In this document: in pieces, positions 24,813 through 32,086 of the stretch
Layout: each line of letters opens with the position of its first letter
Numbering within the stretch: position 1 is the first letter of the stretch
NCBI RefSeq assembly: GCF_036226685.1
Contig: NZ_CP109009.1
Coordinates: 7,901,501-7,965,500 of the forward strand
Reading direction: 5' to 3'
DNA length: 64,000 nt
Source: Streptomyces sp. NBC_00690
GTDB lineage: Bacteria; Actinomycetota; Actinomycetes; Streptomycetales; Streptomycetaceae
Notes under the pieces: generated by a model
The model's input: the letters and a program-made list of their open reading frames with translations, nothing else
Told to the model about the DNA's origin: nothing
Databases searched by the model: none
Made by a program: the position numbers and the translations under genes

Positions 24813-25967
24813 TTGACCACACAGCCGAACATCCTGTTCATCTCCCTGGACACCGTGCGCGCCGACGTGGCCTATTCGGGGAAGTACCCCGGCGTGGAGC
24901 GGCTGCGCGCGAACGGGGTCAGCTTCACGCAGGCGATCTCGTCGTGCCCCCTGACACCGGTCAGCCACGCCACGGTGTTCACCGGGCTCCAGCCGCCCCG
25001 CCACGGGGTCAGGCACCTGTTCCGCGAATCGCTCAACAAGGAAGTGCCGACGCTGGCGGAATGCCTGTCGGCGGCCGGGTACACGAACGGCGCGGTGGTG
25101 TCCTGCCCCGGCCTCAACAAGTGGTACGGGATTGACCGCGGGTTCGACTTCTACGACGACGAGATCCCGCTGCTGCCGGACGGCCGGGACCCGCTGTCGG
25201 TCGGCGATGTGAAGCTGCGCGGACTGGCGCTCAAGCGCGCGCCGGTCGTGGTCGACCGCGCCACCCGCTGGCTTGAGTCGCTGGACGGCACCGCCCCGTT
25301 CTTCCTGTTCGCGCACTTCTTCGACGCCCACTGGCCGTACGAGCCGCCGGAGGATGTCGGCGTCGACGTGGCGAACCCGTACGAAGGCGAGGTCGCCTAC
25401 ACCGACCACTACGTCCAGCTCCTGCTGCGCCGCATCGCCGAGATGGGCCACGACATCGAATCGATGCTGGTGGTGTGCTTCTCCGATCACGGCGAGGACC
25501 TGGCCGGGTGGTACCCCAACGATCATGCCGGCGACCTCGGCCACCCGTACGAGGAGGGCCACGGCTGCCTGCTGTTCGACGCCACCCAACACGTGCCGCT
25601 GATCATCAGCGGCCCCGGGGTGCCGGTGGGGATGAGCGTGGACAGCCAGGTGCGGCTGGTCGACATCATGCCGACGGTGCTCGACCATCTCGGGCTGGAC
25701 CCGCGGTCGTCGGACGGTGCCTCGCTGACCGAGTTCTTCGCGAACGGCACCGGTGCGTCACGCGAGGCGTACTCGGAGACCTACTTCCCGCAGGAGCGGG
25801 CCGCCGCCTCGGACGACTATCCGGACCTGAAGGCGCTGCACTCGGTGCGGGCGGACGGGCGGAAGGTGATCTGGGAGGCGGATGGGCAACAGGTGTGGGC
25901 CTACGACCTTGCCGCCGATCCCAACGAGCTCGGTGGGCGGGTCCTCGTGTCCGATGAGGACGCGTGA
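24813..25967 (+). CDS. Sulfatase-like hydrolase of the alkaline phosphatase superfamily, Thr nucleophile
   Basis: A 384-residue protein with the superfamily metal motif ILFISLDTVRAD (D13), a nucleophile loop and FSDHGEDL, HVPLIISGPGVP downstream. In true sulfatases the loop is C/S-x-P-x-R; counting back from the conserved TG gives T48-P-V-S-H here, so the nucleophile is Thr and no formylglycine can form. That suggests a phosphoryl or phosphodiester hydrolase, or a non-standard sulfatase. A TTG at 24813 is the start (GAGGG seven bases before). Its stop overlaps the exporter GTG, so the two are coupled and may process and export the product. Confidence 0.8.
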   Translation: MTTQPNILFISLDTVRADVAYSGKYPGVERLRANGVSFTQAISSCPLTPVSHATVFTGLQPPRHGVRHLFRESLNKEVPTLAECLSAAGYTNGAVVSCPGLNKWYGIDRGFDFYDDEIPLLPDGRDPLSVGDVKLRGLALKRAPVVVDRATRWLESLDGTAPFFLFAHFFDAHWPYEPPEDVGVDVANPYEGEVAYTDHYVQLLLRRIAEMGHDIESMLVVCFSDHGEDLAGWYPNDHAGDLGHPYEEGHGCLLFDATQHVPLIISGPGVPVGMSVDSQVRLVDIMPTVLDHLGLDPRSSDGASLTEFFANGTGASREAYSETYFPQERAAASDDYPDLKALHSVRADGRKVIWEADGQQVWAYDLAADPNELGGRVLVSDEDA

Positions 25968-27319
25968 CACCAGGGGTGACCTCGGCGCCTCATTCGGTCC
26001 GCCGGGTCCTGGTCGCGAGCACGATCGGCACCGCCATCGAGTGGTACGACTTCTACCTGTACGCGACGGCGTCAGCGTTGGTGTTCGGCCCGCTGTTCTT
26101 CCCAGGGACGTCGACGGCCGGCGGCATCCTCGCGTCGTTCGCCACCTACGCGGCCGGGTTCGTCGCGCGCCCGCTGGGCGGCCTGCTGTTCGGGCACTTC
26201 GGCGACCGGGTGGGCCGCAAGTCGATGATGGTGTGGACGTTGGTCGTCATGGGCATCGCCACGTTCGGCATCGGCCTGCTGCCCACCTATGACACGGCCG
26301 GTGTCCTCGCGCCGATCCTGTTGGTGACGTTGCGCGTCGCGCAGGGCATCGGCATCGGCGGCGAATGGGGAAGCGCGGTGCTGCTCAGCACCGAACACGG
26401 CCCGCCCGGGCGTCGGGGCTTTTTGAGCAGCTGGCCCGCGATGGGCTTCGCGCTGGCGTTGTTCGGCAGCAACCTGACCTTCGTGCTGATCTCCAAGCTG
26501 CCCGAGGAGGACTTCCTGACCTGGGGGTGGCGGCTGCCGTTCCTGGCATCGAGCGTCCTGGTCGGCATCGGTATCTGGGTCCGGCTGGGGGTCGAGGAGA
26601 CACCGGAGTTCCTGCGTGGCCGGGCGGAGAACCGTGCCGCCCGGGTGCCGGTGATCATGGTGCTGCGGCGGTGGCCGCGCCGCGTGGTGATCGGCATTCT
26701 CGCTTCGCTCGGCACCGGGTCGGTGATCGCGATGTTCACCGTGTTCCTGGTCGCGCACGCGGCGAAGGCCGGGCCGGAGGTGCGGTCGACCGTGCTGACC
26801 GGGCTGATGATCGCGGCCTTGGGAGAGTGCGTGACACTGCCTGTGTTCGGCGCGCTGTCCGATCGGTTCGGTCGCCGACCCGTCATGATCTTCGGCTACG
26901 TGGTCGCGGTGGTGGCGATGATCCCGGCGGGCGCCTGGCTGTCCTCGGGTGATTCGACGCTGATCGCCCTGGTGTTCATCCCCGCGCTGACCATCGCGCA
27001 CGGTGCGATCTACGGTGGCCTGGCGGCGTTCCTGGTGGATCTGTTCCCGACCATGGTGCGGTTCTCCGCGATCGCCGTGACCTACCAGGTGGGCGTCACG
27101 ATCTCCAGCTTCTTGCCGCTGATCGCGGTCGCGATCACCGGAGATTCGTCGGCCCTGCTTCCGGTGGTTGCGCTGTTCGCGGTGGTCCAGGCGGCGGCGG
27201 CGATCGCCGTGGCGTGCGCGCCGGACTCACGCGCTGACGCTGACCTGGCCGCGGACTCGGTAGGCGAGCGCCGACCAGTCAGCCGCGCAGTCCATGGCGA
27301 GGTCGGCAACGACCGGTGA
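25964..27319 (+). CDS. MHS-family major facilitator transporter
   Basis: A 451-residue membrane protein with about 12 helices. GTAIEWYDFYLYATASALVF near the N-terminus and VARPLGGLLFGHFGDRVGRK are signatures of the metabolite:H+ symporter (MHS) group of the major facilitator superfamily. These usually import organic acids or osmolytes. Here, coupled to the sulfatase-like gene inside a biosynthetic cluster, it may export the product or take up a precursor. It starts with the GTG at 25964, overlapping the previous stop. Its last 31 codons overlap the 3' end of the StrR-type gene on the other strand. Confidence 0.9.
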   Translation: MTPGVTSAPHSVRRVLVASTIGTAIEWYDFYLYATASALVFGPLFFPGTSTAGGILASFATYAAGFVARPLGGLLFGHFGDRVGRKSMMVWTLVVMGIATFGIGLLPTYDTAGVLAPILLVTLRVAQGIGIGGEWGSAVLLSTEHGPPGRRGFLSSWPAMGFALALFGSNLTFVLISKLPEEDFLTWGWRLPFLASSVLVGIGIWVRLGVEETPEFLRGRAENRAARVPVIMVLRRWPRRVVIGILASLGTGSVIAMFTVFLVAHAAKAGPEVRSTVLTGLMIAALGECVTLPVFGALSDRFGRRPVMIFGYVVAVVAMIPAGAWLSSGDSTLIALVFIPALTIAHGAIYGGLAAFLVDLFPTMVRFSAIAVTYQVGVTISSFLPLIAVAITGDSSALLPVVALFAVVQAAAAIAVACAPDSRADADLAADSVGERRPVSRAVHGEVGNDR

Positions 27320-28243
27320 CCAGCGCTGGGGGACGGCGGCGGCGAGTCGGTCCCACTGCGCGGCGTCGAGGGTGTTGGCGTCGAGCAGCCGCAGGAGTGC
27401 GCGGCCGATCTCGGAGAACCGCAACGACGGATCGGTGCGCAGCGAGAGCAGGAACCGATCTCGTTCGGCGCGAGGCGTGCCGTTGGTGCCGTTGTCACCA
27501 CCGTTGTCACCGCCGTTGTTGTTGTCCGGTGCCTTGTTTTCCGGTGTGTTGCTTTCCGTGCGGTGTCCGGTGGAAAGGCGATGCCGCGGCGGAATAGGAT
27601 CCTCGCCGCGGCGCATTCTTTCCCGGACATCCCGGGCGGTGCCGACCGATATTCCGGCGATTCGGGCGATCGCTCGCAAAGAGAGATCTGGATTGTTCGA
27701 AATCGCCCGACTCGCAATCGTGCGTCCGTGGGAGGCGTCGAGTGGGCGCACTTTCCCGTCGCGGCCGAGGCGGGTGTTCAACTGAGTCATTTCCCCGGTT
27801 GAACACTGTCGGATCGCGGCCACCGTCTTGGTGGACAACCCGGCTGTCGACGCGATCAGACGGTCCGATAAATGGGGATGCGAGGTGAGGATCCGGGAGG
27901 CGGCGGCGGTGCGGTCAGCCAGCGCCAGCGGCAACCCCTGGGTCACGTTGGTGCTCACGGCCAGCACGAACGCGTCCTCCTCGGTGCCGTCGACGAACCG
28001 CACACCGATGGTGGCGTCCCCGCGCAGCTTGGCCGCGCGCAGGCGGTGCACGCCGTCGATCACCTGCATGGTCGGCCGGTGCACGAGGATCGGGGGAAGG
28101 TCGTCCGGGCACTGTGCGAGCGCGCTGACATGGTCGGGACTGGAGCCGGCGACCCGTACGAGAAGCGTTTCGGTCACCTGGTCGACCGGCACGAACGTCG
28201 GCGGCGTGTCCCTCAATTGCGTATCCAGCGATGTCCCGCTCAT
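27227..28243 (-). CDS. StrR/NovG-type cluster-situated activator
   Basis: A 338-residue ParB/StrR-family regulator. The N-terminal ParB-like domain contains LPPILVHRPTMQVIDGVHRLRAAKLRG (about 48-74), and helix-turn-helix segments follow at about 120-205 (AIARIAGISVGTARDVRERM). A low-complexity Asn/Gly linker (residues near 225-245, NNNGGDNGGDNG) precedes the C-terminal part. StrR and NovG activate streptomycin and novobiocin genes. The ATG at 28243 follows GGAGGAG by five bases. Codon 125 is TTA, so synthesis should depend on bldA. The gene carries a StrR-type palindrome within it and overlaps the exporter gene tail to tail by 93 bases. Confidence 0.92.
   Translation of the reverse strand: MSGTSLDTQLRDTPPTFVPVDQVTETLLVRVAGSSPDHVSALAQCPDDLPPILVHRPTMQVIDGVHRLRAAKLRGDATIGVRFVDGTEEDAFVLAVSTNVTQGLPLALADRTAAASRILTSHPHLSDRLIASTAGLSTKTVAAIRQCSTGEMTQLNTRLGRDGKVRPLDASHGRTIASRAISNNPDLSLRAIARIAGISVGTARDVRERMRRGEDPIPPRHRLSTGHRTESNTPENKAPDNNNGGDNGGDNGTNGTPRAERDRFLLSLRTDPSLRFSEIGRALLRLLDANTLDAAQWDRLAAAVPQRWSPVVADLAMDCAADWSALAYRVRGQVSVSA
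27776..27804. promoter_or_regulatory. StrR/NovG-type operator palindrome inside the activator gene
   Basis: GTTCAACTG (27776-27784), 11 bases, then CGGTTGAAC (27796-27804): the halves are inverted repeats matching at 8 of 9 positions, with exactly the 9-11-9 geometry of the known StrR/NovG site (GTTCGACTG half). It lies within the coding sequence, around codon 150. It suggests autoregulation or a decoy site, or an internal promoter control. Confidence 0.6.
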
Positions 28244-28548
28244 CCGAACTCCTCCAGATGGGCCAACCTATTTCCGAGCATGACTTGGTCACGCTTGACA
28301 GCGCGTAAGTGATCAGGTCTCGGGAAGCGGCTACAAGATACTGGCCAGGTTGTAGCGCCGAACAGACCTGCGTCACAGAATTTTCATGAGCAAATTCTCA
28401 TAATTGCCATTGTGGTCGGCGCATCGGATGAGCGCCGAGGTAAGCATCGCGGAGACACCGATTCGCGTTGACACCGATCAGTGTCATGGGACAGAGTTCC
28501 CCTCGTTCCCCTAATAGATTTCCGTGGGTCACGGAGTGTGAAACCAAA
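28244..28548. promoter_or_regulatory. Divergent regulatory region between the activator and the NRPS operon
   Basis: A 305-base AT-richer region. It holds three dyads: ATGAG-n6-CTCAT at 28386-28401, CGGCGC-n9-GCGCCG at 28417-28437, and TGACAC-n6-GTGTCA at 28469-28486. TAATAGAT at 28512-28519 is a candidate -10 for the rightward operon. A weak StrR-like arrangement (ACTG, 11 bases, then GCGCCGAAC) occurs around 28335-28366. No Rho-independent hairpin with U-tract is seen, so I read these as operators rather than terminators. Confidence 0.5.
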
Positions 28549-30255
28549 GTGGACGCGCGATTAAATACGGTGAATCCCCTACCAGCCGAGACGATGGTGG
28601 GCATGTTCCGGCGCGAGGTCGCCCGGGATCCGGAGTCGATCGCGGTTGTCGCCGCTGACGGCACGCTCTCCTACGCCGAGCTCGACGCTCGCGCTTCCGC
28701 GGTGGCCGGCGCGCTGCGAGACCGTGGAGTCGGGCCGGATGACATCGTCGCCGTCGCGATCCCGCGTGGCGCGGACATGGTGGTGGCCGTCGTCGCCGTG
28801 CTCGCCGCGGGAGCCGCGTATCTGCCGGTCGACTCCGCCCAACCGCCGGACCGGGTAGCCGCCGTGCTCGCCGACGCCCGTCCCGCCCTGGTGCTGACGC
28901 CGGGGGAGCTGCGGGCGCTGGAGGCCGCGGCGGTGTCCGCCGCCCCGGTGGCGGAGCCCGATCCGGCGTGCGCCGCCTATGTCATCTATACCTCCGGCTC
29001 GACCGGAGAGCCCAAGGGCGTGGTCGTTCCCCATGCGGGGATCACCCATCTCGTCGCGGCGCAACGGGAACGCTTCGGTGCCCGACCGGGTGCCCGGGTG
29101 TTGCAGTACGCGTCGGTCGGCTTCGATGTGGCCGTCGCCGATCTGTGCATGGCGCTGCTCACCGGGGCCACGCTCGTTCTCGCGCCGCCCGAGGGCCTTC
29201 CGCCCGGCGGACCGTTCGCCCGGTTCATCGCCGAGCACGGCGTCACCCATGTGTGCATGCCACCGAGCGCGCTCGCCACCCAGCCGGACATGGCGCTGCC
29301 TTCGGTTGCCTGTCTGATCGTCGCGGGGGAGGCGCTTAACCCCGACCTCGTCGCCCGATGGTCTGTCGGCCGCCGGATGATCAATGCCTACGGTCCGACG
29401 GAGACGACCGCGTGCGCCACCATGAGCGCGCCGCTCACCGGCGGCCCGGTGGTGCCGATCGGGGCGGCGATCCCCGGCACCGAACTACGGGTGCTGGACG
29501 AGATGTGCGCCCCGGCCGCCGAGGGCGAACTGTACATAGGCGGCGCCGGGGTCGCCCGCGGCTATCTGGGCTGCCCCGGGCTGACCGCGCAGCGGTTCGT
29601 CGCCGACCCGTGGGGCCCGCCCGGGTCGCGCATGTTCCGCACCGGCGACCTGGTCCGCGTGCTGCCGAACGGTGACCTGCTGTTCCTCGGCCGGGCCGAC
29701 GATCAGGTGAAGATCCGCGGCCACCGGGTCGAACCGGCCGAGGTGGAGGCCGCGCTCGGCGCTCACCCGGCGGTGGCGCGGGCGGCGGTCGTCGCCCGCT
29801 CCGGACCGCTCGGCGCCTACCTGGTGGGCTATGTGTTGCCGCGCGGGGCGAGCGTGCCGGACCTGCGTGCGTACCTCGCCGAGCGGCTGCCGGCCTACCT
29901 CGTCCCGGACATGATCGAGGTGGTCGGGCACTTCCCGTTGACCCCCAACGGGAAACTGGACCGGGCCGCGTTCGCCGAGCCCGCGCCGCGGGCGACGGGC
30001 GCGCTCGCCGACGACCTCGCCCGGTTGTTCGCCGAGGTGCTGTCGGTGGATTCGGTCGCGCCGGACGACGACTTCTTCGCCCTCGGTGGCACCTCGCTCA
30101 TGGCCACCGCGTTGGTCAGCCGGATTCGGGTCGAACTGGCCGTGGACGCGTCCGTGGCCACCATCTTCGACGCCTCCACACTCGCTGATCTCGCCAAGGC
30201 CCTGTCCACGATGGACCCGGTGGCCTCGGTGAACTCGGCCAGGGGCCGGACATGA
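28549..30255 (+). CDS. NRPS adenylation-thiolation didomain (loading module)
   Basis: A 568-residue protein with an adenylation domain (about 10-480; YTSGSTGEPKGV near 146, FDVAVADL, NAYGPTETTACAT, YRTGDL-like FRTGDLVRVL, NGKLDRAAF) and a carrier domain with Ser in ALGGTSLMAT near 512. My reading of the specificity pocket is D-V-A-C-I-A-A-A-C-K; Asp235 is present, implying an alpha-amino acid, but the code matches none I know. It has no condensation domain, so it should load the first residue for the NRPS encoded downstream. GTG 28549 is my choice among several weak starts; codon 5 is TTA. The stop overlaps the next gene (ATGA). Confidence 0.88.
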   Translation: MDARLNTVNPLPAETMVGMFRREVARDPESIAVVAADGTLSYAELDARASAVAGALRDRGVGPDDIVAVAIPRGADMVVAVVAVLAAGAAYLPVDSAQPPDRVAAVLADARPALVLTPGELRALEAAAVSAAPVAEPDPACAAYVIYTSGSTGEPKGVVVPHAGITHLVAAQRERFGARPGARVLQYASVGFDVAVADLCMALLTGATLVLAPPEGLPPGGPFARFIAEHGVTHVCMPPSALATQPDMALPSVACLIVAGEALNPDLVARWSVGRRMINAYGPTETTACATMSAPLTGGPVVPIGAAIPGTELRVLDEMCAPAAEGELYIGGAGVARGYLGCPGLTAQRFVADPWGPPGSRMFRTGDLVRVLPNGDLLFLGRADDQVKIRGHRVEPAEVEAALGAHPAVARAAVVARSGPLGAYLVGYVLPRGASVPDLRAYLAERLPAYLVPDMIEVVGHFPLTPNGKLDRAAFAEPAPRATGALADDLARLFAEVLSVDSVAPDDDFFALGGTSLMATALVSRIRVELAVDASVATIFDASTLADLAKALSTMDPVASVNSARGRT

Positions 30256-31520
30256 ACATTGTCATCGTCGGGGCGGGTATGGCCGGAACCATGCTGGCGA
30301 TCCGGCTGGCCCGCCGTGGCCACTGGGTGGACGTGGTGGAGCGGCGCGGTGACCCGCGCGGCACGAACGGCCCGGAAGCCGCGTCGATCAGCGTCGGGCT
30401 GTCCGAACGCGGGCGCGCGGCGTTGCACGACATTGGCCTCCTTGAGGACGCCCTGGCCAAAGCGGTACCCATGAGCGGGCGGATCGTCCACCACGGCGGC
30501 CGGATCACCTACCAGCCCTACGGCGCGGACGACACCGAGGTGCTGCACTCGGTCCGCCGCCACGACCTCAACATCGCCCTGCTCGACGCCGCCGAATCGG
30601 TTCCCCGGGTGCGGTTGTGGTTCGGGCACCGCGTCACCGGCCTGGCCGGTACCGAGGTGCAGACCCCGGCCCGGACGTTCTCGGCGGATCTCGTCGTGGG
30701 CGCGGACGGCGCGTACTCGACCGTGCGCAGCCACCTGCACCGTCAGGTGCGCGCCGAGTTCCACCAGACGCACCTGGACTGGGGCTACCGGGAGTTCACC
30801 ATCCCGGCCGTCGACCGACCGGAGGCGTTGCACGTGTGGCCGGGCAGTCGGGGCCTGGTGGTGGCACACCCCAACCCGGACGGATCGCTGACCGGCACCG
30901 TGTTCCTGCCGTTCGACGGCGACACCGGGTTCTCGGGGCTGAGCGACCCGGCGCGGGCCGGGGCGTTCCTGGCCGAGGAGTTCGGCGACCTGACCGATCT
31001 GGTGCCGGACCTGGTCACGCAGTTCCTCGCGCACGAGCCGGGCAGCCTGGTGTCGGTGCGCACCGCGCCGTGGCAGCACGACCGTGTCGTCCTCGTCGGC
31101 GACGCCGCGCACGCCGTGTTCCCCTTCTACGGCCAGGGGATGAACGCCGCGTTCGAGGACTGCGCGGTGCTCGACGCGTGTCTCGCCGAGCACACCCTAG
31201 GTGACGCACTCGCCGCGTTCGAGGCCCGCCGCCGCCCGCACACCGACGTGCTCGCCGAGTTGTCCGCGCGCAACTTCGTGGAACTGCGCGACCAGGTGCG
31301 GTCACCGGTGTTCCTGGCCCGCAAGCGGATCGACTTCGCGCTCGGCCGCCTGTTACCGGGGTGGCGGACGCTGTACGCGATGATCAGCCACAGCAGCCTC
31401 CCGTACGGCGACGCGCTCGCCCGGGCCCGTCGCCAGGACCGCCTCCTCGGTGGACTCCTCGGGCTCGGCGCAGTCACGTTGCTCGCTGCGGCACGGCGGA
31501 AGCGGAGCGGGAGATGTTGA
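30252..31520 (+). CDS. FAD monooxygenase, kynurenine-3-monooxygenase-like
   Basis: A 422-residue group A flavoprotein hydroxylase: dinucleotide fold IVGAGMAGTMLAIRLARRG (5-23), LVVGADGAYSTVR near 145, and the FAD ribityl motif VVLVGDAAHAVFPFYGQGM near 280. A C-terminal hydrophobic helix (LLGGLLGLGAVTLLAAA) followed by basic residues matches the membrane-anchoring tail of kynurenine 3-monooxygenases. It should hydroxylate an aromatic ring, perhaps a Trp-derived or benzoid residue of the peptide. Codon 368 is TTA. It overlaps both neighbours by a few bases within the NRPS operon. Confidence 0.87.
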   Translation: MNIVIVGAGMAGTMLAIRLARRGHWVDVVERRGDPRGTNGPEAASISVGLSERGRAALHDIGLLEDALAKAVPMSGRIVHHGGRITYQPYGADDTEVLHSVRRHDLNIALLDAAESVPRVRLWFGHRVTGLAGTEVQTPARTFSADLVVGADGAYSTVRSHLHRQVRAEFHQTHLDWGYREFTIPAVDRPEALHVWPGSRGLVVAHPNPDGSLTGTVFLPFDGDTGFSGLSDPARAGAFLAEEFGDLTDLVPDLVTQFLAHEPGSLVSVRTAPWQHDRVVLVGDAAHAVFPFYGQGMNAAFEDCAVLDACLAEHTLGDALAAFEARRRPHTDVLAELSARNFVELRDQVRSPVFLARKRIDFALGRLLPGWRTLYAMISHSSLPYGDALARARRQDRLLGGLLGLGAVTLLAAARRKRSGRC

Positions 31521-32086
31521 GCCACCCGGCGGGTGACGTCGCGCTGTTCGAGCCGGAGAACCCGGACCTGCCTGCCGCCGCAGAGGTGGTGCTGGAATGG
31601 GCGCGGTCCTACCTGTGCCAACCGCACCCCGATCTGGGGCGGGGCGGCGATGTTTGCCCGTACACGGCCGTCTCGCTGCAACGGGGCGGGCTCTTCCTCG
31701 CCGTACACCCCGGACGGCCGGACCTGCGGGCGGTGATGACCGCCTACCGCGACTGGTTCCCCGACCTGCCGCCGCGTGAGGGGCCGCAGGCCAGATACCG
31801 CACGGTCCTGGTGGTGCTGCCGGACGTCACACCAGGAGAGATAGACCGCACACAGCAGGAGCTGAAGCCCGGGTTCGTGGAACGCGGCCTGATGATAGGT
31901 GAGTTCCACCCGGGACCGCCGTCCGCGCCCGGTCTATGGAACGCGGATTTCCGGCCGCTGCGCAGTCCGCTGCCGTTGCTGGCGGTACGGCACATGGTGG
32001 CCGCCGACGCACCGTTCCTGAGGGCGGACCCGGAGCATCTGGCGGAGTACCGACGCCGGTTCGGAGATCGGGGAGCGCACCGATGA
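31514..32086 (+). CDS. DUF6875 domain protein
   Basis: A 190-residue protein containing VLEWARSYLCQPHPDLGRGGDVCPY, which matches what I know of DUF6875, a family seen in natural product gene clusters with no assigned activity. Two Cys and conserved His/Pro residues in that stretch are candidates for metal or substrate binding. The ATG at 31514 overlaps the monooxygenase stop and the gene overlaps the NRPS start by four bases, so it is made with them. The frame is open further upstream, but that part lies over the monooxygenase gene. Confidence 0.72.
   Translation: MLSHPAGDVALFEPENPDLPAAAEVVLEWARSYLCQPHPDLGRGGDVCPYTAVSLQRGGLFLAVHPGRPDLRAVMTAYRDWFPDLPPREGPQARYRTVLVVLPDVTPGEIDRTQQELKPGFVERGLMIGEFHPGPPSAPGLWNADFRPLRSPLPLLAVRHMVAADAPFLRADPEHLAEYRRRFGDRGAHR

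Noticed and set aside
28417..28437. CGGCGC/GCGCCG dyad as a terminator.
   Set aside because: Only six base pairs with a nine-base loop, no gene ends into it, and it lies in a divergent promoter region.
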